Shown here: one piece after another, positions 33,901 through 45,600 of the stretch
Position numbering within the stretch: position 1 is the stretch's first letter
Layout of the letters: every line of letters starts with the position of its first letter
Assembly (NCBI GenBank): GCA_004194705.1
Contig: SADC01000021.1
Location: 372,001-436,000, forward strand
DNA: 64,000 nt
Direction: 5' to 3'
Source of the DNA: Ditylenchus dipsaci
Taxonomy: Eukaryota > Nematoda > Chromadorea > Rhabditida > Anguinidae
The notes under the pieces: generated by a model
What the model was told of the DNA's origin: nothing
Databases searched by the model: none
The model's input: only the letters and a program-made list of their open reading frames with translations
Position numbers and translations under genes: made by a program

Positions 33901-36758
33901 TATTCCAAGAAAATCCACCGCAGTAGACAGATTCAGAGTGAAATTCTGCATCTAGGCGAGCTGGTCTCACAGTTTTTATTTATCGTGTTAATACTAAACA
34001 AAAATTGAAAAAGTAAGAGCAAACTATTCACCATAAAGACAGCCATGAACAGTTGAGCTACAAAGTGACAAAGGCATATATGGTCAGCTTTAATTCCAAT
34101 TTTTGATCTTCCCCAACTCCACTAACTTTTTGCGGGTATATGCAATAACAGTAGCAATGTTCAGAACTGCACAAACACCTAAAAAGATCAGAGCACTGAA
34201 AGATGCGTAAACAGAATCGTCAATAGCCTGGAAAAACTGTTTCTTTTAAATTAGTATGGATGAAAAAAGCTAATTTTACTCCAGGGCATGTTCATAGTCT
34301 AGAGTGAACGTGTAGTTGTCATCTTGAATTCTGACTCGAAAGTTGCGAAAAAAGATACTGGCAGTGAAAGGCAGTGGTAATAGAAAAACCATGGCTATAG
34401 AGATGGGCATCAAACGTTTCCATAGCTGCAAAATTATTCACCGTAAAAATACTGATAAACCTTTTAGCCTCTAGGGACTTACAAAATTTTTTAGGCCAGA
34501 GCGAACATTTTACAAAGATTTTTATTTCGTTTTCTTAAATATCACAAATTGTGCCCTATTTTGGTTTAAGATTCGACAATATTAAGGACGACCCAAAACT
34601 TTCCCACTTTTCAAGTGGCTGAAAAATAATACCGGAATGGGGGAGGGGTTATAAAAGTTTCCAGTAGTTAGCATGAAATAAAAAAACTTAGAGAAAAAGT
34701 TAAATGTGGGGTTGAGATGCGCACACCCACATAACTTAGACACAAATCACTCGAAAGTGACTTTGGAGGCATAAAAAGGGCATGCATACCACAATGTCTT
34801 TATGCGGTAGGCCCCAGCTAACATAACTATATTCAAACATCATCTTTTTTAGTCTTCTTAAAGGGCCATTGCCGTCTCCGACAACGGTTGTCCCCCGCCA
34901 ATTCAAAAGTTTTTCCTAATTGTTGAACTTATGTACGGATTTTTCAACTTAGTTTCTATCAAAACTATACCTAAAATTAAATTTTAGGCCTTGTTTTACT
35001 AGAAACCAAGCTGAAACATCTGTACACAAGTTGAATGATTAGGCGAAAAATTTAATGGGCGGGGGACAATTCGAAGCAGGTGGCAATGGCCCTTTAAAGA
35101 TATCCAGGTACCCTTTTTGGTTTAATTGCCTTGGGGACCAAGGCAATTGGTCAACCTTTGTTAACCATTTTTCTGAAAACTTTACTTTTTAGTGCGGAAA
35201 TTGTGAGGAAATAAATTTTTTATTGTTTTTAGCGTATAAAAATCACTTAGGAGACGTTTAAACACTATTTACCAAAAAGGCCCTACCCCCCCCCTCAAGT
35301 GCACAAGCGCTGGAATGTGAAAGAGGGATTGCAGGAAGAGGGGGGTGCGGATATACTTCGGTAGGGAAAAAAGTATTACCGTATCATGGTGCATTGGTAT
35401 CATTACCGAAGTCAACCTTAAAATTTATAAGTCTCTTTTGTTCTTAGTAAAAGCCTCAAAAAAGGATACCTGTTGAGCAAGATAAAAACCGTAGCTATGC
35501 TCTCGGCATGAAAATTGTAGTAGTGGCTGTAAAAAACATATTTAAAACATATATAGTTTGGCCATATGGTTCAATCTGTGCTTTGTTTTATCTTTTTGCC
35601 TTGGTTTTCTGAGCTGTTTTTTAACGGTAAAGTAGTTGTGTTGTGATTTAAAGAGCATTAGTAACAGCGCATCTATCACATACTCTCTAATAAATCCATT
35701 ATCTGTTCCCAGATGTACCCAGAATAACTTCATTTACAGTTTTTTTACCTAATTTTAATTTCATTGTCTGTGAGCTTGAGTGTTGAAAATTTTAAAAATT
35801 TTAGAAAAAATAAGAATGAAATAAATTTGATCACTTTTAGTCAGAGGGACCAATAAAGCAAAAGCGGTATTATTGATAAAATATTAAAAAGCAGACCCGG
35901 AGCCCAAGGTAAAAGCTACAACAGATTCTATAGTACGGCCAATTTTTTTATATTTGTCGTTTTGTTAAAGGAAAGTATTTAAAACTGACCAGAAGAATAA
36001 AAATCCTAAGAAAACTTTTGGAAAGAGCTTGTAAGCGCTAAGGAAAAATCCCAGTCGACCGAATCTAATAGCAGCATAAGAAGTGACATAGTTTAAAAGG
36101 TTCTAAAAAATAATTGACTTAAACTTTATAAGAAAAGCTGAAACTCACAGGTATCGCTCTGACCAAGAAAAGACGAAAAAAGTTGAGTTTAATTGTTTCC
36201 AGTTTGATATGAGCAGAAACACTTCTGATAAATACTGCAAATATTATTTCTATTATTAACTTGTTTATAATTCCAGAAACATGATGGAGAATTTGGAAAT
36301 TATTCTATATCCGGTGTACGAAAAAATTGTTGTTGGGTAGGGCCACAATTTTATATAAGTCAACGTTCAATATAACATGCACCTTAGGGAGGAGGGTTCC
36401 TAAGTGTACCAAGGTCACTTTAACTAAATTTTATTTAATTCAAATAAAATAAAACAGTTAATGTGCACGTTATATTGAGGGTGTACGTTATTTTGAAGTT
36501 AATTGTACCGCTGAATTTATTTGGTACCCTCAATCTCTAGATTGTTAGAGATTTTACGTTAAATCTTTTTTTGTTGCTCAAATTTTGACAGGCACTGAAT
36601 CAAGTGTCCCTTTTTGACAAAAAAAAATTGCTTAACGTAATTTATTTTAAAATTTTTAGATTATTTATGTCTCCTTACCAATATAAATGAAGGGAATCCA
36701 AAAACAAAAGCAATGATCAAAGGCGGTACTGGATTAAAGGCTAACATTTGTCCCATGG
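30926..36758 (-). CDS. Srg-class seven-transmembrane chemoreceptor
   Basis: Seven exons were read: 36679-36758 (start codon at 36756), 36149-36304, 35990-36102, 35470-35526, 34280-34425, 34032-34227 and 30926-31186. The product has short hydrophobic helices: PPLIIAFVFGFPSFIL in helix 1, NFFRLFLVRAIP and the RFGRLGFF loop, FHAESIATVFILLNR in helix 3, IAMVFLLPLPFTASIFF in helix 4, SALIFLGVCAVLNI in helix 5, QLFMAVFM joined to IIMAVGQSQILF in helix 6, and FNQYPWLTDLCTVAMPAWLL in helix 7. Short N terminus, FHAxS..LLNR, a PLPFT-type helix 4 and a YPxxxDLxT..PxWLLL helix 7 fit the nematode Srg class. Members act as G-protein-coupled chemoreceptors in sensory membranes. The exon joining LLNR to LWKRLMP was not found. 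Exon 34032-34227 is one base too long for its frame (C-run 34111-34114), and the 34280/34227 junction is one base out of phase. Introns hold a TTAA-type MITE and a 2.8-kb repeat cluster. Confidence 0.7.
31831..32725. mobile_element. Foldback-like element with CCGCCTAATTT arm repeats
   Basis: The left end AAAGGACAATACTTTTTTCT leads into three units of about 20 nt based on CCGCCTAATTTAC. The shared core follows (GGAATGGCCAAAAGGCC, GGGTTTACTAAAGGGGG, CGATTGAGCGGATCAGATTT). From 32270 to 32615 a second, tighter inverted copy of the core lies head to head, separated by about 60 bases. The right outer arm instead has AATCTGTGACAGAAAT-type units, so the outer arms do not match each other. The element lies in the chemoreceptor's last intron. 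Confidence 0.55.
32735..33005. repeat. Minisatellite of CACCTGGGTAxC units
   Basis: About fifteen degenerate units of 12-18 nt, each with ACCTGGGTATCACC, ACCTAGGTACC or similar, follow one another. A short related run occurs near 22270-22320. It is non-coding. Confidence 0.6.
33340..33550. repeat. Hairpin repeat, family GTCCAATGACGCGGAAAAGT
   Basis: GTCCAATGACGCGGAAAAGT and its mirror ACTTTTCCGCGTCATTGGAC alternate several times, with GACTGCGACTGTGACTGC spacers. Copies lie at about 32210-32265 and, as a complete 75-bp hairpin, at 54085-54162. Ends of the form CACTACGTGTCC suggest a short TIR element. Confidence 0.55.
33670..33975. mobile_element. Inverted-repeat MITE-like element
   Basis: AGACCAGCTCGCCTAGATGC is mirrored by GCATCTAGGCGAGCTGGTCT about 280 bases away. 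The arms extend over AAACTTCACGCTGAATCT and its partner. It lies in the last chemoreceptor intron, directly beside the exon 34032-34227. Confidence 0.65.
34862..35093. mobile_element. TTAA-flanked palindromic MITE, family AGGGCCATGGCC
   Basis: It has perfect TTAA at both sides (34858-34861 and 35094-35097), ends AGGGCCATTGCC and GGCAATGGCCCT, and the same inner arms as 28686-28919. It lies in the intron between chemoreceptor exons 35470-35526 and 34280-34425. The preceding segment at about 34705-34815 is a half copy of the CATACCTTAG palindromic family. Confidence 0.8.
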
Positions 36759-36764
36759 CTAAAA
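36759..36764 (-). promoter_or_regulatory. Splice acceptor two bases before the chemoreceptor start
   Basis: On the minus strand TTTTAG precedes CCATGGGAC. This could be a spliced-leader acceptor or the end of a 5' UTR intron. The gene lies 1.8 kb downstream of the guanylate cyclase stop on the same strand, so an operon-type (SL2-like) arrangement is conceivable. Confidence 0.4.
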
Positions 36765-36819
36765 TATTTGTGTTAATCACTCATAAAATTCAAGCATATA
36801 ATTATAATAATTCATTTAA

Positions 36820-37048
36820 AGGGCCATGGCCACGTGTTCTGGATTGTCCCGGGAATTCAAAAAAATTCGCCCAATAATTGAACTTCTGTACGAGCTTTTC
36901 TGCTTGATTTCTAACAAAACAAGGCCTAGAATTGAATTCTAGGTATAGTTGTGTTAGAAATCAGGTTGAAAAATCCGTACAGAAGTTGAATGATTAGGAT
37001 CTTTTCGAATCGGCGGGGGACACCGTTGTCGGAGACGGCAATAGCCCT
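36820..37048. mobile_element. TTAA-flanked palindromic MITE, family AGGGCCATGGCC
   Basis: The ends AGGGCCATGGCCACG and GGCAATAGCCCT are bordered by TTAA at 36816-36819 and 37049-37052. The arms with ATTGAACTTCTGTACG and GTACAGAAGTTGAATGAT pair around a centre near 36945. It lies just upstream of the chemoreceptor start. Confidence 0.8.
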
Positions 37049-37289
37049 TTAAGTAAAATAAATACAAAAAAGTTAAAATATCACGCTTAATGCTATCTTG
37101 TCAAAGCCTTTTGCTGACTATTAGCTGTCTATTTATTCAAAAATTATCAATGTCTGTAGACTAAGCGCAAATTCATCTGTTTATTACATAACTAGTTAAT
37201 CAAAGCTGAAGACTCATGTGAAATAAAAAACAAAAAAAAAATTTTTTAGTTCAAAAAATTGACTCTTCTACAGTATACTGGTATTATTA

Positions 37290-37503
37290 TAAGCAGGGCT
37301 CCGAATGAAAATTTTCAAAAAAAAGACATTTGGGTAAAAAAGACATTTTGATTATTTTTGAAGTAAAAGGCTCATTTTATCCAGTGATTGTTGCCATTTT
37401 GAAGCGAAAAAAAAGATTTTGACTAAATTTTCAAAAATAAAAAAAGATTTGCGTGCCAAAAAAAAGACAAATCTTATTAAAAAAGACGATTCGGAGCCCT
37501 GAT
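37290..37503. repeat. Dispersed repeat bounded by inverted GGGCTCCGAAT
   Basis: GGGCTCCGAATGAAAATTTT at the left is answered by ATTCGGAGCCCTGATTATA at the right, so this copy shows both ends of the CATTTTATCCAGTG family seen at about 13150-13340 and 58625-58740. Confidence 0.5.
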
Positions 37504-38430
37504 TATAAGACTAGCGCAGCTACGGTACACAGAAAATGTTTTTCAACGAAGATAAACAGAAGCAGCAACATTGATTTTGAACATGTGGCCTTGTTACAGC
37601 AATTTGACTTTGGGCCGCGAATGCCGCAGCTTGGGTGAACCACAACTCTAATTATTAGTCTGCATAGATGTAAAAATACAAATATGTACGAAATTTGACT
37701 TTTCCCTACTTTTCTTTTCTATACTTTTCTATATAACTTTTAACAAATGGTAAATTTTTGTTTTGAGCCTTTTAGACATTTTTTCTTGACGGATTCGTGT
37801 TCAGCGTGGTTGGTTTAGTTGTGAAAGTCTTCTTTGAATCCAGACTCACTGTCAAATTTCAAATTCCACTCGAGACAACAAAGACTTGAACTGTCAGAAT
37901 TTAAATTTTTAAAATTACTTTCAAATCTTTTAATTTACTCAAACTTAATTGAAATAAAACAGTGAGTCTGGATGTTAAAAATGTAAACCTCGGTTTAACG
38001 AACCTTTTTTCGATGCTTATTTAGTTGACGTAAAATGACTAATGCTAACCCTTGATTTAACGAACATTTTCGCTGGTCTCCAGGAGGCTCATTGAATCCT
38101 AGTTTGACTGTAAAATTAAATTGTGAAACTTCAAGCCTTGAAATTATTTCTGTATAAATTAAGACTAAAACCATAAAATACATAGGTGTTTTAATAACAA
38201 GTTTGTTATGTGAGCAATACTATCAAGCCAACCCCAAATTGGGCTGAAAAATATTTATAATGTTAGCTTGCAATTTAAACTTATGTATGTGCGTTTTCTA
38301 AGAAGTTTTGCTGTTTTGATATCATAATTTATTTATAATTAGTAATTATTTTTCAAAGGTTTGAAAGGAAAAAAACAGGTGTGAATTAAAAAAAACGTAA
38401 TACATGCTATTAATTTCGAGAATATTAAAG

Positions 38431-38436
38431 TTTATT
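38431..38436 (-). terminator. Polyadenylation signal AATAAA of the guanylate cyclase gene
   Basis: AATAAA on the minus strand lies about 140 bases after the cyclase stop codon at 38574-38576, and is the first good signal in that direction. Confidence 0.45.
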
Positions 38437-38573
38437 AACAAATAAAAAATTAGATAGAATTAAAGATTGGTTTCAATAAAATTTAAATTAAAATATTTAT
38501 ATAGTATTTATAAACGTAAAAAGAATTTAAAAGCATTTTGATCTTTTTGACTAGGAATTACTTAAGAAAAATA

Positions 38574-41500
38574 TTATTCTTCGCGTTCGATATTGGGATC
38601 ACCTTCTACTCCTGAAATTAATAGTAACAAAATATTCATAGTTACACATTGAAGTACCAAGAAGCCAGTAAGTGTCCATTACTCCTTTACCCTAAAACGA
38701 CAAAAAATTAATACTTTTTTTTTTCATGGAAACCTCACTACAGCGTCGCAGAAAAAATCACAAATTTGGACGATTTTTACGACTGTTTCAAAGAATCCTA
38801 CGTGAACTCGGAGATTTCCGAGGGTTAGGCCCCGAAAATTCGAAAATCGACTAGACAAGGGGCTGTAAAGCCAAATTTTTGAGAAGTACCGAGCCAAGTG
38901 CAAGGTACCCTTGTATCCAATGAAGACGCAAGAACTTGCGATTTTCCAAGAAAAATGATAATTTGGGCTAAAGCGAAAATTCATTTAATGTAGAAATTTC
39001 ATATTATGCTATTGTATTGCATAAAAAAGTTGTTTCGGCTGTTTAGATTACTGTTAAATTGCGTTTGATCTAGTTTTTCTAAAACTGAAATTTCTGTGAC
39101 TTGGGCCCGGAACTCCGAGATGGAACGGGTAAGGGGCTACCTAACTAGCTTTTCATAATTGCTTTTTATACCGCAGAAAACTATTGTCGGATAAGCTCCA
39201 CCGCCTATATAGCTACACCGCAGCCTGTAATAGGTCGAAAAATTGTAAAATCATTCGTTCATAACAAGGCCCTACCCCTGTTCTTCAACCTACAGTTCTT
39301 CACCGGTAATTCTTGACCAACATATTTTTCAATTAACAGGATAAAAAAGGCGAAATTGTGCAGAATAGAACTAGGATCTGAAAGCGCTGCAGGAAGGTTA
39401 AAATAATTTAAGCCGAACAGGTCCCCAAATTACCATAGGTCCCCTCAAACTACCCTTAACATCCAAGTAAGTGATTTAATTTTGGATTTCTTTGACCAAA
39501 ATATACAGGTAATGATCTTTTTACGTGGCTTTTGATCAATCTCAGTGAGATAGTACCAAACTTTTTTTTATTAAAAGCTGCGAAAAAGCAGAGCAGAACA
39601 ACCCAGTTAAAGAACAGTTGGTTGAAGAACTAACCGGTTGAAGAATTTACCGGTCGAGAACGCGCGGTTGAAGAACAAGGGTAGAGCCCATAACAAAAAT
39701 GATTGCTGACCTTAATAATGACTTCCCCTCTACTCTGTGTTACAAACCCTCCAATCACATTTGTCAAGTAATGGTTTGTAGAAGAGGACAGGTGCACTCT
39801 CATAGCTAAATGTAATTGAAATTCAATAGTCTTTTCAAAAGGCTTGCCCGCTCGTTTAGAAAAAGCAGGCAAAGACCAGCAAAAAACTTTAAACCGTCCC
39901 AGTTTTTACTACTTTCGCGTTCAATCTGATATTGATGTGCTCAAACTACTTTTAATAATAAAGCGGAAAACTATTGTCGGATAAGCTACACCGCCTATAA
40001 AAAATATAAACAAGAAAAATAGTGCTGATCCCCGCCTTTTCTCCGTGTAACGCACGGTCATGCTAATCCTTCTTCAGAGGTGAATCAAACTTTTAAAAAG
40101 GATCTATAGAGGTTTCGCGATAAGCGACGCTAGGGCTTTTTTGTAACGGCGTTTGTGCTACAGTCAACCCTCGCTATAGTGACACCTTACAGACCATTTG
40201 GCTAGTTTTGACTGAAACGCCTTAGAATATACCCCCGCTATAGTGACACCCCAGGTTGGTCATAGCAAAGAAAAATACCATCGATATAGTGACACATGTC
40301 AACTTTAATCAATTAAATTCGCTTTTTTTACTTTTTAGATGAGAACTTTTTTAAAACAATTGCTAGCAGCTGTCCGTAAAATTTTCGATATTGAAAGCAC
40401 TGTTTTTGTTGCCAATGTTTAACCAAATTGGTTAGTTTCGGTCATTTCTTATTAACCGCTGTAGTTTTGCTATTTAGTGCCGCAAAGATTGTTACATAAA
40501 TAACATGTTTTGTCAACGTCAGGTTTTATCGAAAATAGAATTTGTCAAAAATTGCCTTGGTTTGAATCGCTTTCATTTTAAAATGCTTTGAGACATTGTT
40601 AATTTTCTCAGAAAGCATAATTTTCTGGATAGTATACAGAAAAAATGCAACTGACACATCTACTTATATCTTGTTGAGTGTTGCGATTCTAAATGGCAAA
40701 ACTATAGCTCTTTCCTCACATGGATGGAATCCGTTTAATATTTTGGACTAGGATGGGAAATTGAAGCTGTCTAAATATTATATGCTTGAAAAAAATTGGT
40801 TATTGAAGATTGTCTCGTGACTAAATCAGGTGTCTCGTGACTCTGACTCATATGTAGAGTTGTCGACCGAAAAGTTTTTTTGATTTATACATGGAGATGT
40901 TCGTTCAATAAATTATTTCGGTGTGGACAAGAGTCCATGTATGGGCAGAATAAAACTGCTTGTGTATCTCCCGGCGTAGGTACTTTTATCCCCTTTTTGT
41001 TTACTTTTTTAAATTTATTTTTCAGCTATTCATAGCATCTTCGGTTAGGCAATGCCTTATGTTAGCCAGGACTGAGAAATGTCTCACAAACTGCAACATG
41101 AACGAAAATTCAAAAAAGTCGTGAATTCAATAAAGTGATAAAAGTCTACAAACCTATTTTCCGCCACAAAATCGATATTTTTTCGGCTCGGCCGGCCGAC
41201 AACCCTACTCATATGCGACCTGATTTAATCACGAGACAAGCTTCAATAACCAACTTTTTTCGGCATATTTCAAAACTTTTGATGCCAAAATGTTCGCTAG
41301 ATTCTGCTGATCATTTTGATTAAAAAATATCTTAAAAATGAGATAAAAATATGTCTAAAAACCGGCTAAAATTTGTCTCGCGACTTTTTTCTTGCAGGAG
41401 TCTGATGAGGGTTTAAAAAGATTGGTTGGGTACCCTCCCAGCAATAAGTAATGAATGAAAAGCGAGTGAAAGTTGGTCGTGGGTTCTCACTCAGAGATTG

Positions 41501-42622
41501 GTTTTTCTCCGACCTTTACTATTTGATACATTTCACGCCCACACTGAAAATAATTACGTTTGGAATTGCTCTCCATTCGACTAGCAGTGTTTATAGTGTC
41601 CCCAAACAAGCAAAAGCGGGGCATTGACAAGCCTGCAAAAAACATCAGTCGATTTTCTAGATATTTTTAAATTAAAAATGCGCGTACCTACAACACCTGC
41701 CACACAACCTCCAGTGTGCAATCCAATTCTCATTCTAATACTTTCATTCGGTAGATGTGGGATAGAGAAATGGACCAAATTTTCCTAATATATATTTCTT
41801 TCAAATGTGCTAAATGTGAAAAATAAAGTTACATCATAGACAAAGACATATTAGCCACTTGTCTGGCATGTTCGTTGCCATTGCGTTTGGAAGTCCTGAG
41901 ACACACAAATATCCATCGCCTGAATTTGACCTTTTTGAACCAGACAAATTTGGGTATTTTAGATTTGCTAACCAATGGTTTCTACCTTGTACACATCGAA
42001 CTCTCCAATGATTGAGCTAAATTTGTGATAATTTAATACAGACTAACCTCGATAATTCGTCCCCTCCCCTGATGCGGGACGACGTACGGCCGGTGCATAG
42101 AAAAGAATCGGGGTGGCCGGCGAAAATAGCCATCTATTTAATCAAAATGTGGTCACAATGATGTCCGTGTGTTAAAATGGACTCAAATGTCTAATTTTTT
42201 ACTGATTACAGCTCATAAAAATTAAATACACGACCCCGATAAGCCACAATAACTAAAAAACTTACTCCAACATGGTATATAAACTATTAAGTAGATTGAC
42301 TACTTGCATGGGTGTGCATTTGCTAGCTAGGGTAGTGAATGATACCACATCCGAAAAGAACACCGTCACACAGTCAAATGCCTCGGGTTCAACAGATTGA
42401 CCCAGTTTCAACTTTTCAGCTACTTGTCTTAAATTTACAAAAAGTTTCACACAATTATTTTGCCGAAGAAATTTGCATTACTTTGGTAGCATCCTGTATA
42501 GCAAAATGTCAGACTTTTTCTTCTCTTCTACCAACTCCTTAGTTCTTTCTTCTACTTCCTCTTCTAGAGAACTGGCATATTGCTCCAAAATATTGAAAAC
42601 ATGGTCCATTAGATTGGAGCTT
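38574..42622 (-). CDS. Guanylate cyclase: dimerisation linker and catalytic domain exons
   Basis: Exon 42482-42622 is the coiled-coil linker ([20 protein letters not shown] then LLYRMLP). 42266-42427 gives [18 protein letters not shown] with the first metal-binding Asp. 41973-42016 and 41833-41919 give [17 protein letters not shown], with the second metal-binding Asp and the Glu that selects guanine. 41688-41784 gives [16 protein letters not shown]. 41558-41632 gives [17 protein letters not shown], with the guanine-contacting Cys and the catalytic Asn/Arg pair. 39711-39805 is the [12 protein letters not shown] segment. 38658-38691 gives [11 protein letters not shown] and 38574-38611 the tail ending [10 protein letters not shown]. 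All catalytic residues for GTP are present. In 41833-41919 one base is missing from the run at 41886-41888: adding it restores [17 protein letters not shown]. The junction to 41688-41784 is also one base out of phase. Introns of 46, 53 and 55 nt separate several of these exons. Confidence 0.88.
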
Positions 42623-45600
42623 CTAAAAAATTGAAGGGCTCTAAGTCAAGTTTGTTTTTCTAAGTCACTTCCGGTATTTCGCCGGTTGAAGAGGCCTCCC
42701 TCCCCATAATTTTTAAAAAGTGGCCCAAAAAATACTACTTTTTTCTGCTTGAACACGCAGGTTCTCGACTGCTACACGGGAGTTTTAGGGCTTTCTAAGC
42801 ACGAATATCACAGAATAGGACCTTCGAAATTGAGTGAAATGCCCTTAAAAAGCTCAATTTTCGTGACGACTCATCATGGTGAGCTTTGGTTTTTTCTTTA
42901 GGCTAGTGAGCAGTGAATTTAGTAAGTACAGCATGTACTTTATACTCATAAGAAAGCCCTCTGCCTTGGCATTCCAATGGTATGTCATTTGCCTACATTT
43001 ATAAAAATTTTCATGGGTCGAAATTAAAAAGAATCAATTCAGGCTGTTTTTCTAAACTTACAAGTTTATGAAAAGTATACGAAACTTTAGCGCAGAGTCA
43101 TGTAAGCGCGAAACGGACTCCATATTTATAATCAGCAAAAAATGACACACGATAGCTTTTGGACTGTCTGGCATTAGTAAAATAGTTCGAAAAAATGTCT
43201 TGAAATTTTTTTTAGCTTGAAGTAAAATACTCCAGATATTAAAATTCTGACGCTGAAAGTTTAGAAAACAGTCTGAATTGATTCTTTTTAATTTCAACTG
43301 ATAAAAATTTTTATAAATGTAGGCAAACGACATACCATTGAAATGCCAAGGCAAAGGGCTTTCTTATGAGTATAAAGTACATGCTGTACTTACTAAATTC
43401 ACTGCTCGCCAGCCTAAAGAAAAAACCAAAGCTCACCATGATGAGTCGTCACGAAAATCAGGCTTTTTGAGTGCATTTCACTCTAGTTCGAAGGTCCTAT
43501 TCTGTGATATTCGTGCTCAGAAGGTCCTAAAACTCCCGTGTCAACCGTTGTAAGTCAACCCGTGTTAAACGCTAAAAGATTCCTTTTCTTACCAATTTCT
43601 GATCTAAAAATTTTAAACATTTCTCAAAGAATTCTCAAATTCTCAAATTGTCTAAGTCTCACCCCGTGAACGCTTTAGACTGATTAGGCTGTTAGACTAA
43701 GACTGAGACTTAGACTGAAACTAAAGGGTGTCCATAGAGCTCTTCTAAAGTTTGATAAATATACATAGAATCGTTAGATGAATATGAGAATTGGTCGGTG
43801 GAGAAAAAAAACATGTGAAGAAACGGTTTAAAGCTGTTTTTAGCCGTTAAGAACATAAGACATGAAGAAAATTATCTAAGTCTCAGTCTAAGTCCCACTC
43901 CGTGAACACCTTAGACTGAGACTTAGATTGAGACTAAGACTTAGACTGAGACTAAAAGGTATTCATGTAGCCAAAAAAAGTCTCAGTCTAAGTCGCAGTC
44001 CGTGAACGAGCCATGTAAGAACCTGTTTTACTAGCCTTTGTCAAAAATAGATGTAAAAATGGTCTGGCAATTAGATTCTCAAATTCAAAAAAATTGCCTA
44101 CTTTCCCGTATTCATTGAAGATAACAAAGATTTGACAACATCCATTTTGGGTCGGTCCAGTGGACTTTCGTTCCAACAATCTTTGATCAAATGTGTCTAA
44201 AATATTATTCTTGGTGAATATAAATTTATTCCCTACAGGATGACACAGAATTGCAAAATTAAAGATTTCGGTAAAAAATGTGCAGGAAGATTATCGCCTG
44301 GTCGATTACTGTTTTGGCACTTGTTCACTGGGGGGGGGGGCGGGGCGGGACCTTTTTTGGTCAACTATGAATAGTGTTTAGACGTCTTATAAGTAATTTT
44401 TATACGCTGAAACCGATAAAAAAGTAGTTTCGAAACAATTTCCGCACTAAAAAATGGGTTTTCGAAAACTTCTAAAATTTAAAAAATAAATGCAGGTAAG
44501 CATGCAAGTTTACATGATTGAAATTTGCATTTATTATGTGGGCAGGTTCACAGAAAAATTACCAGTGCTGGACTAATATCTTGCGCAGCTGGTTCAATTC
44601 TTGGTCGAAAGGGCTGACGACCACCCTTTTTAAGCATGTAAACCACTTCTGAAAATTTATAGTATTTTATTTTCAAGTATTTTTGAGGTACCTTCTGAAT
44701 TTCCTTTGGCATCACTCACTTCCCAGACGGACTGAAAATATGAGTTTGTAAAACTGCAGTAAACGGTTTGGTAGAAAATTTTCCAGAAAAAAGAAGTAAA
44801 CGACCGTAATTCATGGAATAAAGCCTCGCCCCTGCTAAACTTTCGAAGTCTGTATTGAGGCCGAGTCGATATTATGCAAAACAGTTTTCCCGTTTTTCCT
44901 ACGAGCTCTACTAGTTCTTTTTGTTTGATTTCGCATTTTAAGTTAAACATTTTAGCCTCGAAATCTCGATATTTTCTAGTTCTGCTTCCACTTCTACTCC
45001 ACAGCCAATTTTTTTTCAGAATATTACGTTGAATACGACGGTAAGAAATTGAAAAATAGTCACTCTACGGTGGTGAGCTGCCCATGTGAGCCGCCTAAGT
45101 CACGATTTTTTTCTATGCAACTTCAAAGGAGTAGAAGTTGCAATTTTTTCAATAGATATAATTTATTTCATGTGCAAAAGAATGCGCAGTTTCTAATGAC
45201 ATATCGTTGAGGTATTTATGAAGATGTGACAACAAGTCTGAAAACGCCTTTTTCAGTAAAAGTAGTTACTATTAGAAAGAGCGAGAAAAGCTGCATCAGA
45301 TAGTGCTTTGAAGTAATCCAAAACAATGCTTTAGGAGTGTTAGTAAGCAGACGTTCAAAAGTATATTTCGGTATCATCTTGACCTGAAACTTTGATTTCA
45401 CTAGAGTAACTAGAATATCTGAGAATGGATTTGTGTTCAGCATGGTCGATTTACTTGAGAAACTGCCTTTTAATTCTCACACTCACTGTCAAATTTCAAC
45501 TTCCGCTCAAAACAAAAATGATTTAAATTCGAACGTTTTCAAACTTAAATGTTTATTGTATTGAGCGGAATTAAAAAGCAGCTTCTCAAGTACATCAACC

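Noticed and set aside
34092..34140. A 19-nt GT-AG intron restoring frame in the chemoreceptor loop
   Set aside because: GTTAGTGGAGTTGGGGAAG would join the frames, but it is far below known nematode intron sizes. A one-base indel in the C-run at 34111-34114 explains it more simply, and the same one-base problem recurs elsewhere.
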